A stretch of DNA of 64,000 nucleotides from JAFNAG01 sp963721405 (GCA_963721405.1 CAVRJA010000014.1:186001-250000); one strand, 5' to 3'. Counted from the stretch's first letter, positions 17,608 through 25,827 are shown. Notes: a model not told the origin generated them from the sequence alone. Made by a program: numbers and translations.

Positions 17608-17636
17608 GATGCTTTCTCCTCCGGTGCGGCTCGCAC

Positions 17637-18569
17637 CTACATCGGTAGGCTTGTGTAGTCAGACTCGAAGAGTTTTTGGTCGTCCTTGACGGCGAGACGC
17701 TGCTGACAATAGAGGCTCCAGTATGCTCGCCAATCTTGGCTGTCAGAAGCCAAATACTCGATCTCCAGCTCCATCTCTTTGGCATCCTCATAGCCGATCA
17801 TCTGGCCATGCGCGGGCCATCGAGTAATGTCCATCAATTCTCCGGCAATTCTCGTGTAGGTGGCTTTCTTTTTCTGAAACATCCATCGGTTCAGGTGTTG
17901 TTCGGCGAGCATTCTCGCGCGACTCTTGACCGCTTCAACCTGCACAAGCATGGTGGGATCGAACTTTGAGAGCATTACATTTGCGGGGACGTCATTCGGA
18001 TTTTCACGTACTGCTTTGCAAATCGTTTCGTAGGCTTTGATGTAATTCAGAACTGAAACCCAGCGCACCGTTCCATCACTGTCACTCCTGGGGAATTGCG
18101 GATCAATTGGCCCAAGCTCCGAGCTATCGCTCATTAAGATCTTGTCAGCTGCGATAGCTATCAGAGTTCCTGCGCTCTTCGCGAAGTCGGGTACGATGAC
18201 ACGGAAGCGCCCTTCTGTGCCTACCGCAGCACGTAACATGACCACGATTTTCTCGGCAACGTTAATGTCGCCACCTCCTGTGTGAAGAAGTAGATCGATG
18301 TTGCTGCCGCGAGGAACATTGTGGAGAAGCTCGACGAAACCGATGACGTCATCTCTTACAATCTGGGCCCCATTGCCAGACACGTAGCATAAAAGACGAC
18401 TGGCTGCCTTCTCCTGCATTTCCTTTATCCGGGCTTGCCGGAGGTATCGCTCTGCATACTGCGCCAGGTACATAGGCGTCTTGATGGAATTCGGTATCAC
18501 AACGGGAGAAGCCTCAGAGTTGAGGCTGGTCTCTTGTTCCGGAATTTCAGGGTTACCAGTTTCGGCCAC
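17637..18569 (-). CDS. SDH-type serine protease (ClpP/SppA-like fold)
   Basis: 310 residues of the serine dehydrogenase proteinase-like family (ClpP/crotonase fold). HTGGGD at 96-101 is the oxyanion strand, Ser132 in FAKSAGT is the expected nucleophile, and SSELGPIDPQ follows. No signal peptide is seen, so it should act in the cytoplasm. A GTG at 18569 is chosen because a GGAGG site lies 9 nt upstream; an ATG at 18611 lacks one. It overlaps the DUF6527 gene by 17 nt. In this operon it probably degrades or cuts proteins marked by the ubiquitin-like modifier, or is itself controlled by modification (inference). Confidence 0.85.
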   Translation of the reverse strand: MAETGNPEIPEQETSLNSEASPVVIPNSIKTPMYLAQYAERYLRQARIKEMQEKAASRLLCYVSGNGAQIVRDDVIGFVELLHNVPRGSNIDLLLHTGGGDINVAEKIVVMLRAAVGTEGRFRVIVPDFAKSAGTLIAIAADKILMSDSSELGPIDPQFPRSDSDGTVRWVSVLNYIKAYETICKAVRENPNDVPANVMLSKFDPTMLVQVEAVKSRARMLAEQHLNRWMFQKKKATYTRIAGELMDITRWPAHGQMIGYEDAKEMELEIEYLASDSQDWRAYWSLYCQQRLAVKDDQKLFESDYTSLPM

Positions 18570-18921
18570 GGAAACGTTCCTCCATATCTTTAACCCATAT
18601 GATTCTCCCATTCGTGACCAGGTAGTGGCAGCGCCGCTTTGCTGTCCGATAGTCCACGCTGGGTGAAATACTCAATTTCTTTCCGCTCCCAATTACCCAA
18701 TGAGGCCAGTGGGCTGGGTCAAGCGTCACCATTATCCTGTGTCCTGTCTTGCAAGGACAATCGAAAGCCAGCCATTTAGGATGCTCTGAAGCCCCCACAA
18801 CTACCGCGCCATGAGTCGGCAGCCGTTCTGGAATTTCATCGGCAGCTTCGACGGTTGCGACAATTCGCCAGGATCGGCCGGGAATCCACTCCCAGAACGG
18901 AATTCGTCCTATGCGGGCCAT
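18553..18921 (-). CDS. DUF6527-like zinc-binding protein
   Basis: 122 residues resembling DUF6527, a family that recurs beside bacterial ubiquitin-like genes. Visible marks are FDCPC..GH (Cys55, Cys57, His61), the PHWVIG segment, the SISPSV turn and RRCHYLVTNGRIIW with Cys98-His99, together a plausible zinc site. Biochemical role unknown; in this operon it may act as an adaptor or E3-like factor (inference). It overlaps the JAB-E1 gene by 13 nt and the SDH-protease gene by 17 nt, so the three are tightly coupled. Confidence 0.8.
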   Translation of the reverse strand: MARIGRIPFWEWIPGRSWRIVATVEAADEIPERLPTHGAVVVGASEHPKWLAFDCPCKTGHRIMVTLDPAHWPHWVIGSGKKLSISPSVDYRTAKRRCHYLVTNGRIIWVKDMEERFRGRNW

Positions 18922-20294
18922 GTTTGCTCCAAGAAGGGATTGGTGATTCCGATTCCGAGCTTTCCCGTGGAAATATCACAGTAGTGGCCCGCGCGCGGGG
19001 CGTCAATGTTAGCTGAGATCTCGCGATCGTGGCAGCGCAGGAGAACTTCACTCGGACGGGGATCTGGGCCATAGCCTATGAACCGCTCTAACAACTCACT
19101 CACAGCCGTCGCGGCGACAAGCGTCGTAAAGGTGACCACGGCGGGTTCTGTCCTGCCGAGCGCAGGGGCGTACCCTTCATTTTCGCGGCGGCGGCGCTCG
19201 TCCGGAATTAACAGTTCGGCCCCTGCCCTAGCCAGATCGACTCGCCCGCGGCAAACCAGGCACGCTTGACCTGGGACTAACGTGGTGACTCTACCGTCAA
19301 TGCCCCGCAACGTTCCGTTCGCATCGCTGGAGATAAGAACCCCGGAATCGAAGACCGGCGTGAGCATATAGGTGGAAAACCGTGAGAGCACAAGCCGGCC
19401 TGCATTGTCGTCGGTGCATCCGAACACTATGTCGCAGGAGCACATCCGTCGTGCCGCCGGAGCCATGGTGATCATGCTGTTAACTCGTCCGCACTGCGTG
19501 TCTGGCGCAATGCGTTTAAGATGTGCAGCTAGCACCTCAACTTTAGGTTTACGGATATCGGCAGCCGTGGAACCGTAAACTCGGGTGACGTTGCTGCCGG
19601 AGAGCTCATCGGGATCAAACAGGGCGAGATCCCGGACGCCTAACCGCACCAGTTGTTCCGCTACGGCAGACCCCGTGCCGCCGCAACCAACAACGCCCAC
19701 ACGCATATCTCCTAAGGTCTGCTGAACTGCGCCGCCAAGAGCGCGGACGTTGCGATCGAAATCCTCGTGAATTTCACGAGCGGGAAGTAGAAACGATCGG
19801 CTCAGTCGAAATCGGTCTCCTACTTGCCAGAGCCTCTCGATGGGCACTTGGGGACCACCTTCGGACTGAATATAGCCGGAGAATGCGAGGCTATCGGGCC
19901 TCGGAGAAAAAATAAGAGTGCCGTAATATGATGAACCTGACCTGAGGCGAAAGAGATCGGCAATTTGGCGGTCCACATCCCAATCGTGCTCACTCGGTCG
20001 CGGTGGCGACTCCATTCCGGGATGCGTGTGCACCCAGATAGGGACTGCGCCAAGCGTTTCCGCTTCCGCCAGGGATTGCACGTAGCCTTCGGAGGCAATC
20101 GTCAGCTGATCCCCTCCTCGACGCAAATATGCAGATTCAGGAACCCAGCGCATTTTTCTGGCAAGGAGCCTGATATAGCGTTCATCGGTGATGACGAGGC
20201 TAGCAAGCAGCACCCCTGCCGTTTCGACAGGTAGCCGCACGGCAGCGTCGATGCTCTCTCCGATCTGTTGCGGCAAGACGACTGTGACGATCAT
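18909..20294 (-). CDS. JAB-E1 fusion (ubiquitin-like activating enzyme with deubiquitinase domain)
   Basis: 461 residues. The N-terminal JAB/JAMM domain has His89-x-His91 (HTHPG), Ser101 and Asp104, the zinc-isopeptidase motif that matures or removes ubiquitin-like tags. The C-terminal ThiF/E1 domain has the ATP loop GCGGTGS at 203-209, FDPDELSGSN, and a Cys pair in ACLVC (345/348) where E1 enzymes carry the catalytic or zinc Cys. One protein can thus trim, activate and remove the modifier. The ATG at 20294 lies just after the E2 stop; a GTG at 20315 inside the E2 gene is an alternative start. Tightly coupled to the genes on both sides. Confidence 0.88.
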   Translation of the reverse strand: MIVTVVLPQQIGESIDAAVRLPVETAGVLLASLVITDERYIRLLARKMRWVPESAYLRRGGDQLTIASEGYVQSLAEAETLGAVPIWVHTHPGMESPPRPSEHDWDVDRQIADLFRLRSGSSYYGTLIFSPRPDSLAFSGYIQSEGGPQVPIERLWQVGDRFRLSRSFLLPAREIHEDFDRNVRALGGAVQQTLGDMRVGVVGCGGTGSAVAEQLVRLGVRDLALFDPDELSGSNVTRVYGSTAADIRKPKVEVLAAHLKRIAPDTQCGRVNSMITMAPAARRMCSCDIVFGCTDDNAGRLVLSRFSTYMLTPVFDSGVLISSDANGTLRGIDGRVTTLVPGQACLVCRGRVDLARAGAELLIPDERRRRENEGYAPALGRTEPAVVTFTTLVAATAVSELLERFIGYGPDPRPSEVLLRCHDREISANIDAPRAGHYCDISTGKLGIGITNPFLEQTWPA

Positions 20295-20299
20295 AGGGT

Positions 20300-20683
20300 C
20301 TAATTCTTCGCGCACCGCTCAAGCTCCTTGCGAATTAAGGCCAGAAAGCTCTCAAGTGAATCGATGCCGGATCGCCACTGACCCGTATTGAAATGGCGCG
20401 ACCAGCGTTGCCAGTTCCTACCAAGGTGGCGCTCAATGACTTCGGTGGCTTGTACCGTGCGCCCATTAGCTAGACGAATCGCCGGATCGAACCACCACAT
20501 ATCCGGCGGGACATCGGGAAATCCTGGGTTGAGGCGAAGAAGCAGGTCGGATGCGGCTCGGTCATAGCCGGGGGGCAAATGGTAGCCGGGAAAAACGATG
20601 CAGGTCATGTTTGCCTCCGCCGAAACCGAAAATTGGATTCCCCGGTCAGCTAGGCAGGTGATGTCGGATTGGGGGAGGCTCAT
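20300..20683 (-). CDS. Prokaryotic E2 family E-like protein (Prok-E2_E)
   Basis: 127 residues with the family hallmarks: an LPPGY segment, NPGFPDVPPDMWW at 52-64 and WQRWSRH at 91-97, then WRSGIDSLESFL. E2 proteins normally accept the activated modifier on a Cys placed after the P-rich strand. Here Cys occurs only at 10, 28 and 124, none in that place, so this may be a non-catalytic E2-like scaffold or use another residue. It overlaps the Ubl gene by 4 nt (ATGA) and precedes the JAB-E1 gene. Confidence 0.82.
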   Translation of the reverse strand: MSLPQSDITCLADRGIQFSVSAEANMTCIVFPGYHLPPGYDRAASDLLLRLNPGFPDVPPDMWWFDPAIRLANGRTVQATEVIERHLGRNWQRWSRHFNTGQWRSGIDSLESFLALIRKELERCAKN

Positions 20684-20961
20684 AAGGTGCTCCCTGGGTT
20701 GATCTGCGCCGGTGCCGTGAAGAAGCGTTTCCCGTCGCGGATTTCAACATCGTCGCTGTCAGCGATTTTGCGATCCGTACCGCCAGGAACTACCTCAAAT
20801 AAGTCCCGATCCGGGCCAATAGGAGTAGGAGGAACATGGCGCAACTGTGCTCCAGTCATGGAACTCTGATTCACTGTGTAATGCACCCGGTCGATCTGAA
20901 GATGGAATTCATGATGTTCCGGGGGATGTTCATGTTCTTTTTTTTCTTTCTCATCGCTCAT
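20680..20961 (-). CDS. Ubiquitin-like modifier (Multi_ubiq-type), first gene of the operon
   Basis: 93 residues: a disordered His/Glu/Lys-rich head (EKEKKEHEHPPEHHEFH), then one beta-grasp unit of the Multi_ubiq type (LQIDRVHYTV, TGAQLRHV, DLFEVVPGGTD, DDVEIRDGKRFFTA). It ends AQINPG-STL rather than with a bare Gly, so removal of three residues by the JAB domain would expose NPG (inference). A GGAAG ribosome site precedes the ATG. Most relatives with this domain hold several units; this has one. It heads a minus-strand operon of six genes. Confidence 0.82.
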   Translation of the reverse strand: MSDEKEKKEHEHPPEHHEFHLQIDRVHYTVNQSSMTGAQLRHVPPTPIGPDRDLFEVVPGGTDRKIADSDDVEIRDGKRFFTAPAQINPGSTL

Positions 20962-20990
20962 TGGAACTTCCTTTCTGATTGTTCGGTATC

Positions 20991-21042
20991 ATGCTACCAT
21001 GTAACCATGGTACTTGACAAGCGAGATGTTTTGGTGCATTCT
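20991..21042. promoter_or_regulatory. Divergent promoters sharing a palindromic operator
   Basis: A perfect dyad TACCATG-TAAC-CATGGTA lies at 20995-21012. For the ubiquitin-like operon (minus strand) a -35 box TTGTCA (21020-21015) and a -10 box TAGCAT (20996-20991) are 18 nt apart, so the dyad fills the spacer. For the plus-strand ribbon-helix-helix gene a -35 TTGACA (21014-21019) lies 17 nt before a weak -10 CATTCT (21037-21042). One repressor bound to the dyad would block both; the adjacent ribbon-helix-helix protein is the natural candidate. Confidence 0.6.
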
Positions 21043-21050
21043 AAAGGCAT

Positions 21051-21260
21051 ATGAAACCCATCAAGGCAATGACGATACGTCTCACCACAGAGCAAGCAGA
21101 AGCGCTGGAAACGGTCGCCAGCGTCGAGGAGCGCCCAGTGTCCGAGGTAATACGGGCGGCGATCGAAGAACACATCGACAGCCGGAAAAAGGATCCAGCT
21201 TTTCAGGACAGCCTTAGGAGCCGGTTGGCACGAGCGCGCCTTTTGCTGCGCGACGGATAG
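21051..21260 (+). CDS. Ribbon-helix-helix (CopG/Arc-like) DNA-binding protein
   Basis: 69 residues: a basic beta strand (KAMTIRLTTEQA), two helices (ALETVASVEERPVSEVIRAA) and a charged tail, the usual form of CopG-type repressors and RHH antitoxins. No toxin gene follows, so a stand-alone regulator fits better than an antitoxin. It diverges from the ubiquitin-like operon across ~90 bp with a palindrome that overlaps both promoters, which suggests autoregulation and control of that operon (inference). AAAGG lies 5 nt before the start codon. Confidence 0.75.
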   Translation: MKPIKAMTIRLTTEQAEALETVASVEERPVSEVIRAAIEEHIDSRKKDPAFQDSLRSRLARARLLLRDG

Positions 21261-21641
21261 ATTCTCTCTCGGCGACGTCCCAGCGATTTGCAAAGAAGTT
21301 TTCTCTTTAGGACTCAGCTGAAGGTTGAAAGCGCGCGGCCGGCCCCAATCGCAAATATTTGGTTGCGGCATCGGCCAGCCTGGCCACCTTGAGGAATCCA
21401 GACCAGACCACACATCCCGCAGTGTATTACCAAGGGTTGCCATGAGAACTTAAAGCTCCGACCCACGCCCGTGTACGATTTCCTGATTTGTCACTTAAAA
21501 TCGCATCGTTGAGGCGGCACCGCCACGTGACGCACTTGCGTTCACGGTAACAAAGTGCCATATTAGCTGTCTGTGAGGACAACGGTGATATTGGCAACCA
21601 TAGCTGCGAGATTCATTATGAAGGCCACTTTGATCACATTC

Positions 21642-21659
21642 GTTGTCCATACAGACAAC
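21642..21659. promoter_or_regulatory. Candidate XRE operator
   Basis: Perfect inverted repeat GTTGTC-CATACA-GACAAC about 40 nt upstream of the XRE gene at 21698. Further GACAAC/TTGTC half-sites occur nearby (around 21570-21580 and 21675-21690), as expected for a cooperative repressor region. Upstream of the XRE gene, 21261-21697 holds no gene that I can support. Confidence 0.45.
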
Positions 21660-21697
21660 AGTATAAGGCGCACAATTGTCATTGTCAAGGAGGGTCG

Positions 21698-22090
21698 ATG
21701 GCTCAGCCCGCTTTGGGCTTTTTGCTGCGAAGCTTACGCGAGGAAAGACGACTGTCGTTGCGTGAGCTGGCTCAGCTTGCAGAAATAGATCACGCCTACA
21801 TATACAGGTTAGAAACCGGCGACAAGGAGTCTCCCTCAGAGGACGTTTTGTCAAAGCTCATTCGCGCGCTTAAGACTGGCAAGCGCGAAGCGAATATGCT
21901 CCGGTATCTCGCTGAACATTCGGAGACCGATTCGGATCTTGTGGCACTGGTACTTAGGGATCAAGCCATTACATATGAGATCTTTGCCGCTGCCGCTGGA
22001 GCTGCATTTCGCGGAACAACCCGACCGGACTACCAAAAGTTGATTGAGCGAGTGCGAAGGATCTTGGATGAAGAGGAAAGCCGTGGATGA
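21698..22090 (+). CDS. XRE-family transcriptional regulator
   Basis: 130 residues. The N-terminal helix-turn-helix (LLRSLREERRLSLRELAQLA, then EIDHAYIYRLETG) is a standard HTH_3 domain, followed by a helical dimerisation region. A GGAGG site precedes the ATG. It overlaps the ImmA/IrrE-like metallopeptidase gene by 23 nt. In known pairs of this kind the peptidase cleaves the XRE repressor to induce an operon, as with ICEBs1 ImmR/ImmA. Confidence 0.88.
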   Translation: MAQPALGFLLRSLREERRLSLRELAQLAEIDHAYIYRLETGDKESPSEDVLSKLIRALKTGKREANMLRYLAEHSETDSDLVALVLRDQAITYEIFAAAAGAAFRGTTRPDYQKLIERVRRILDEEESRG

Positions 22091-22946
22091 ATATGCAGCG
22101 GAAATAAAGGCGCGTGTCCTTGTCTCCAAGGTAAAGCCGACGACAACTCCAGTTTCGGTCGAGGCTTACGTCAACCAGGTTGGCGCCGTTCTCCGGTATG
22201 AGAAAGACCTGAGTCAGGATGAGCCTGGCTGGTCTTTCGAGCACGGCGGGAAGAGATTTATCTGTGTGAACGCCAACGACCGTGCGGAGCGTCAGAGATT
22301 CACGATCTGCCACGAACTCGCACACATCGTGTTGGGACTTCCCTCCTGGCACAAGGCACTCGCATGGTGGAGTTACGCAAAGAGGCCTCCCGAAGAAATT
22401 TGGTGTGATGTCTTTGCCGCAGAATTGCTTCTCCCGATCGATTTATTCAAGCCGCTAGCGGAGCGGCATATGGTTGGTTTTGCTGCGGTAGACGATTTGG
22501 CAGCTCGTTTTGAAGCGTCCGGAATGGCAACCGGCTCTCGGTTTGCGACGGTTATTCGCTCGCCCTGCGCCTTTGTGCTTTCTGAGAAGGGAAAGATTCG
22601 ATACGCGGCGAGATCCGGTTCCCTCCGCGATGCGAATGCGTGGATTCAACCTAGGATTTGTTTACCAAGGGGTTCGGTGTCCGAGAAAGTCCGCGGGGGT
22701 GCGGAGTGGAAGGGGCCCCAAAAGATCGAGGCCGATGAGTGGTTCAGCGCTTGGGAACGAGGTGGAGTTTTACTGGAAGAAGCTAGGCACTTAGAGCGGT
22801 GGGACCAGACATTAACTCTGCTTTGGTTTGAGGATGAGGCAATCCCACAAGCGACGGACGGATCCTCAGAAGAAGAAGGCGAAGATGAATTGTTGAAGGA
22901 ATTGGACGGGATTCTTCGTTGGCCGAGCAAGAAACGGCGCAGATGA
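22068..22946 (+). CDS. ImmA/IrrE-type metallopeptidase
   Basis: 292 residues from the ATG at 22068 (MKRKAVDEYAAEIKARVLVS). The zinc motif HELAH (FTICHELAHIVLGLP) and downstream acidic DVFAAELLLP helix mark the COG2856/Peptidase_M78 family. The C-terminal ~130 residues are a separate, acidic, unassigned region ending in basic residues. It probably cleaves the XRE regulator encoded just upstream with overlapping reading frames. What signal activates it and what is induced are not visible; the nearest genes downstream are on the opposite strand. Confidence 0.85.
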   Translation: MKRKAVDEYAAEIKARVLVSKVKPTTTPVSVEAYVNQVGAVLRYEKDLSQDEPGWSFEHGGKRFICVNANDRAERQRFTICHELAHIVLGLPSWHKALAWWSYAKRPPEEIWCDVFAAELLLPIDLFKPLAERHMVGFAAVDDLAARFEASGMATGSRFATVIRSPCAFVLSEKGKIRYAARSGSLRDANAWIQPRICLPRGSVSEKVRGGAEWKGPQKIEADEWFSAWERGGVLLEEARHLERWDQTLTLLWFEDEAIPQATDGSSEEEGEDELLKELDGILRWPSKKRRR

Positions 22947-22977
22947 ATCGGCGAGGATTAGGATTTAAGAATCACCG

Positions 22978-23628
22978 CTAGGGCAGAGGGTCAACTTTAG
23001 CAAAATCCTCTATATGGTACTTCGCCGTGATCGCCATGCACTCTCGTATAAGCTGATCTGCCAGCCGTGCAAGGTTCCTGAGCTTCACCCAAAACAAAAG
23101 GATTTCGCCGGAAGGGTTCTTTACCTTATACGCGAGTCCAATCCATCTCCCGGGCTTGCCGCGGCGAAACTCAACCAGTGGCATGACTTGATCGGGCACT
23201 TCGTAAATCTCCTCAAGCATCGACGGAATGCGGGCTAGTCTAACCAAGTCGTCGGCTGTAGTGCTGACTTTACTGTGCCCATCATGATCTACATGGAACA
23301 CACCGGTGAGAAAGCCAATGTGGCGATGATGAAGCCATCCCAATCGCAAGGGACGCAAAAGCGCGAAAAACCGCTCCGGCGGAACTTGTCTTCCAAGTTC
23401 GTCGCACAGACTCGGCAGGTCCCTTGACTTAATAGCAATCAGCGTCTCATGCAAGCGATCTCCCAGTTCTTCGGTAACGTGCATATCAATGATTCCTGAC
23501 TTCCCTCCGAGGTTCAGTGTCACGTGCCTTCCCCGATTCGCCTGTGAGTAAATCACGAGTTTCTTCGTCTGCGAGTTCGCCGCCAAACCAATGTCGCCCA
23601 ACCTTAATCGCCGCCTGACCCTTGCCAC
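22978..23628 (-). CDS. Protein of unknown function
   Basis: 216 residues, mixed alpha/beta, without signal peptide or membrane segments. It has a basic start (MARVRRRLRL) and segments such as LGWLHHRHIGFLTGVFHVDHDGH that could bind a metal, but no pattern that I can name. Coding-like composition, a clean ATG and a stop convergent with the ImmA gene support it as a gene. It lies upstream of no coupled partner: 267 bp separate it from the next minus-strand gene. Confidence 0.6.
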   Translation of the reverse strand: MARVRRRLRLGDIGLAANSQTKKLVIYSQANRGRHVTLNLGGKSGIIDMHVTEELGDRLHETLIAIKSRDLPSLCDELGRQVPPERFFALLRPLRLGWLHHRHIGFLTGVFHVDHDGHSKVSTTADDLVRLARIPSMLEEIYEVPDQVMPLVEFRRGKPGRWIGLAYKVKNPSGEILLFWVKLRNLARLADQLIRECMAITAKYHIEDFAKVDPLP

Positions 23629-23895
23629 GTCACGTCTCCCCTCGGAAATGGCAGATAAACAACCAATCCCGATTGCTGCCTTGTGGTTTCCATAGGCTCG
23701 CAGTCGCTCCCAGTCTCTTCGGTTCGCAAATTCAATCTATCTTCAAATTGTTTCGGTCCCGATCGACGGAGATACCAGGTGCCAGGATGGCATGTGGCCG
23801 TGGTAGCATCTCTGCCGCCGTGGGGTGCCATTGCCAAATTCGATTCCTTCAACGAAACCTGCGCAGTAATATCCGGCGGTACGCGAGCAGCGAAC

Positions 23896-24900
23896 CTAAA
23901 CAGCCCGATTCCAACCGTCGTACTCCGTCAGCAATGGAATTGTTGAAGGATCCACTTGCAAGCCCCAAAGTGATCGGCGCGCACCATCGTCCTTGCTCCA
24001 GAAACGTGCCATGTTCTGTTCATCGCGAAAATGCTGCTGAAGTGTCGTCGTCTCCAATATCCGTGAAAAAGCAAAACATGCTAACCTTTCGATCTGTCTT
24101 GTCCTGAGCAAGGCAATATCCTCCCGCTCATCTGGTCGGTAATTCGAAAGTGATTTGTCCCACTCATGAACATGCTCAGCATCGCTGCGGAGATCGTAGC
24201 TTTCCTCCAGGATTCCTCGATTCGCGGCCGAAGCCACAGCAAAAGTCTGACATCTATGGATTAACTGCCGCTTCGTTTTCGCGACGTCCGGCAAAATAAG
24301 TGCTTCGAGGGAACGAACGAAATGGTGAAGCCTATCTTGGCCATGCTGCTTCTTCAATCCATCTATTAGGATATCGAGGCCTCTGCGAAAGCGAATGAAC
24401 TCGCCAGGATTTTTTATGGAGCACCATGATATACCCAACATAGCTGCCTTCTCCAGCGACGCCAGGGTTACTGCAGTTCGCCCGCTTCCCCTCGTTGGAT
24501 GGAACCCGTCCAGCTGAATGAGCTGCCGAACTTCGGCGATATCCCGCAGCATGGACCCTTTCACTAAATCGGCACTTTCATACTCAACCACGCCGCCCAG
24601 CTGCAGCAGGTGATACATTGGCAGTAGTTGTGAAGCAAGCTCTTCGTGTTCTTGGTCAAGCACCTCAGGATTCGAACTGCGTGCAGCCCTCATCAGAATG
24701 ACGTTTGAGCGAGTCATGCGATCGAAGCGCGCGGTTCCAACCCATTCCTTCCAGTGTTCTCCAATCCCAACCGGCAGAACAGGTAGCACCCAAGTACCAT
24801 CAGTGAGTTGCCCGCCATCGAAGTCTTCTGGCAGCTCGGCGTAGACGTTCTCTATGGCGATAAAACTGAATTTGTCACCCTCTGATAAAGATAAGGTCAT
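23896..24900 (-). CDS. Protein of unknown function, possibly HEPN-related
   Basis: 334 residues from the ATG at 24900 (MTLSLSEGDKFSFIAIENVY); an upstream in-frame ATG at 24996 would add 32 residues. The beta-rich first half contains an EHWKEWVGT segment. The helical second half has LIHRCQTFAVASAANRGILE and YDLRSDAEHVHEW, reminiscent of the Arg-x-Asp...His part of Apea-like HEPN domains, but this is weak. No clear partner. A short minus-strand segment at 24971-25171, in another frame, looks protein-like (FADESGLVLYL) and may be a broken N-terminal extension. Confidence 0.55.
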   Translation of the reverse strand: MTLSLSEGDKFSFIAIENVYAELPEDFDGGQLTDGTWVLPVLPVGIGEHWKEWVGTARFDRMTRSNVILMRAARSSNPEVLDQEHEELASQLLPMYHLLQLGGVVEYESADLVKGSMLRDIAEVRQLIQLDGFHPTRGSGRTAVTLASLEKAAMLGISWCSIKNPGEFIRFRRGLDILIDGLKKQHGQDRLHHFVRSLEALILPDVAKTKRQLIHRCQTFAVASAANRGILEESYDLRSDAEHVHEWDKSLSNYRPDEREDIALLRTRQIERLACFAFSRILETTTLQQHFRDEQNMARFWSKDDGARRSLWGLQVDPSTIPLLTEYDGWNRAV

Positions 24901-25431
24901 CGTTGTTTGCCCGATAGATTCAAGATCTTCCTTTTGCCGCCCCCGGTTCAAGTCTCTTGTGTGCCAAAAGTTAATACCGATTCCCCGTGAATGCAACGAA
25001 ATGGACCACGATCTCTGTAGCCAGGTACAAAACGAGGCCAGATTCGTCAGCGAAGCTTATGGCGAGCGGCCCAGTCGAGAGCAAGGGCGCGTTTACCCTC
25101 ACAATCTCGTACGGTTTCTCGACGGGCCCAGCGTGACGATGATCAGCACCTCCAGCCCGGGAGCTCGGCAAAGGCCGCGCCGCACTGGGCGAAGGTCACG
25201 CAGCAGCCGTTCCAACCACCTGAATCCCTAGGTGAGCAGGTTTGGGTGATTGCTTGATGATCTCGTTTTGGTGATCATCCATGTTCCGAATCTCGAGGCT
25301 AATGTGGCGACCATGCTGAAACCGATGATGCCTGCCGATCGAAGTTGAGAGATGTGCCATTTTTCACCTTGCCGAAATAGTGGCTGCCGTCGAGGAACTC
25401 TGACAGAACCACACCCCAGGGATTATTTAGT
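24901..25431. other. Intergenic region with a possible gene remnant
   Basis: About 530 bp between divergent genes. A minus-strand open stretch at about 24971-25171 has plausible protein composition (ISFADESGLVLYL) in a frame different from the gene it precedes, so it may be a decayed 5' part. The remainder contains no recognisable gene; the right end carries the PadR operator. Confidence 0.35.
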
Positions 25432-25464
25432 AGACAATCTACCTCCATATGTAGTAGATTGTCT
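25432..25464. promoter_or_regulatory. PadR-type operator upstream of the ADOP genes
   Basis: Perfect 11-bp inverted repeat AGACAATCTAC (25432-25442) and GTAGATTGTCT (25454-25464) with an 11-nt spacer. It ends 6 nt before the ATG of the PadR gene, so binding would block initiation. PadR proteins of ADOP pairs usually repress their own operon through such dyads. Confidence 0.65.
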
Positions 25465-25470
25465 GCCACT

Positions 25471-25827
25471 ATGGCAAAGCATAAATCTGCAGATCGGATC
25501 GAACTTGTTTATGGCTCGCTTGACATGCTTATTCTGCGCACCTTGTGCTGGGGACCCACACATGGACATGGCATTGCCAAGTCCATCGAGCGCATGTCGT
25601 CAGAGACGCTCAAGGTGGAACACGGATCGCTCTATCCCGCGCTTCAACGGCTGCAGCAGGAAGGCTGGATTACCGCCGAGTGGGGCGTCTCCCAAAACAA
25701 ACAGCGGGCCAAGTACTACCGCTTGACCGCCGCGGGACGGCGGCAATTGGCGTCCGAAACCTCGCGTTGGGAGCGTTTTGTGCGTGCCATAACCGGCGTT
25801 CTGCAGCCGGTTGAGGAGGGGCAATGA
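25471..25827 (+). CDS. PadR-family transcriptional repressor
   Basis: 118 residues: winged helix with the PadR signature (LDMLILRTLCWGPTHGHGIA, then VEHGSLYPALQRLQQEGWI) and a short C-terminal dimerisation helix. The ATG at 25471 starts directly after the operator dyad; an upstream ATG at 25459 lies inside it and is less likely. It overlaps the permease gene by 4 nt (ATGA), so the repressor and permease are made together. Confidence 0.92.
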   Translation: MAKHKSADRIELVYGSLDMLILRTLCWGPTHGHGIAKSIERMSSETLKVEHGSLYPALQRLQQEGWITAEWGVSQNKQRAKYYRLTAAGRRQLASETSRWERFVRAITGVLQPVEEGQ

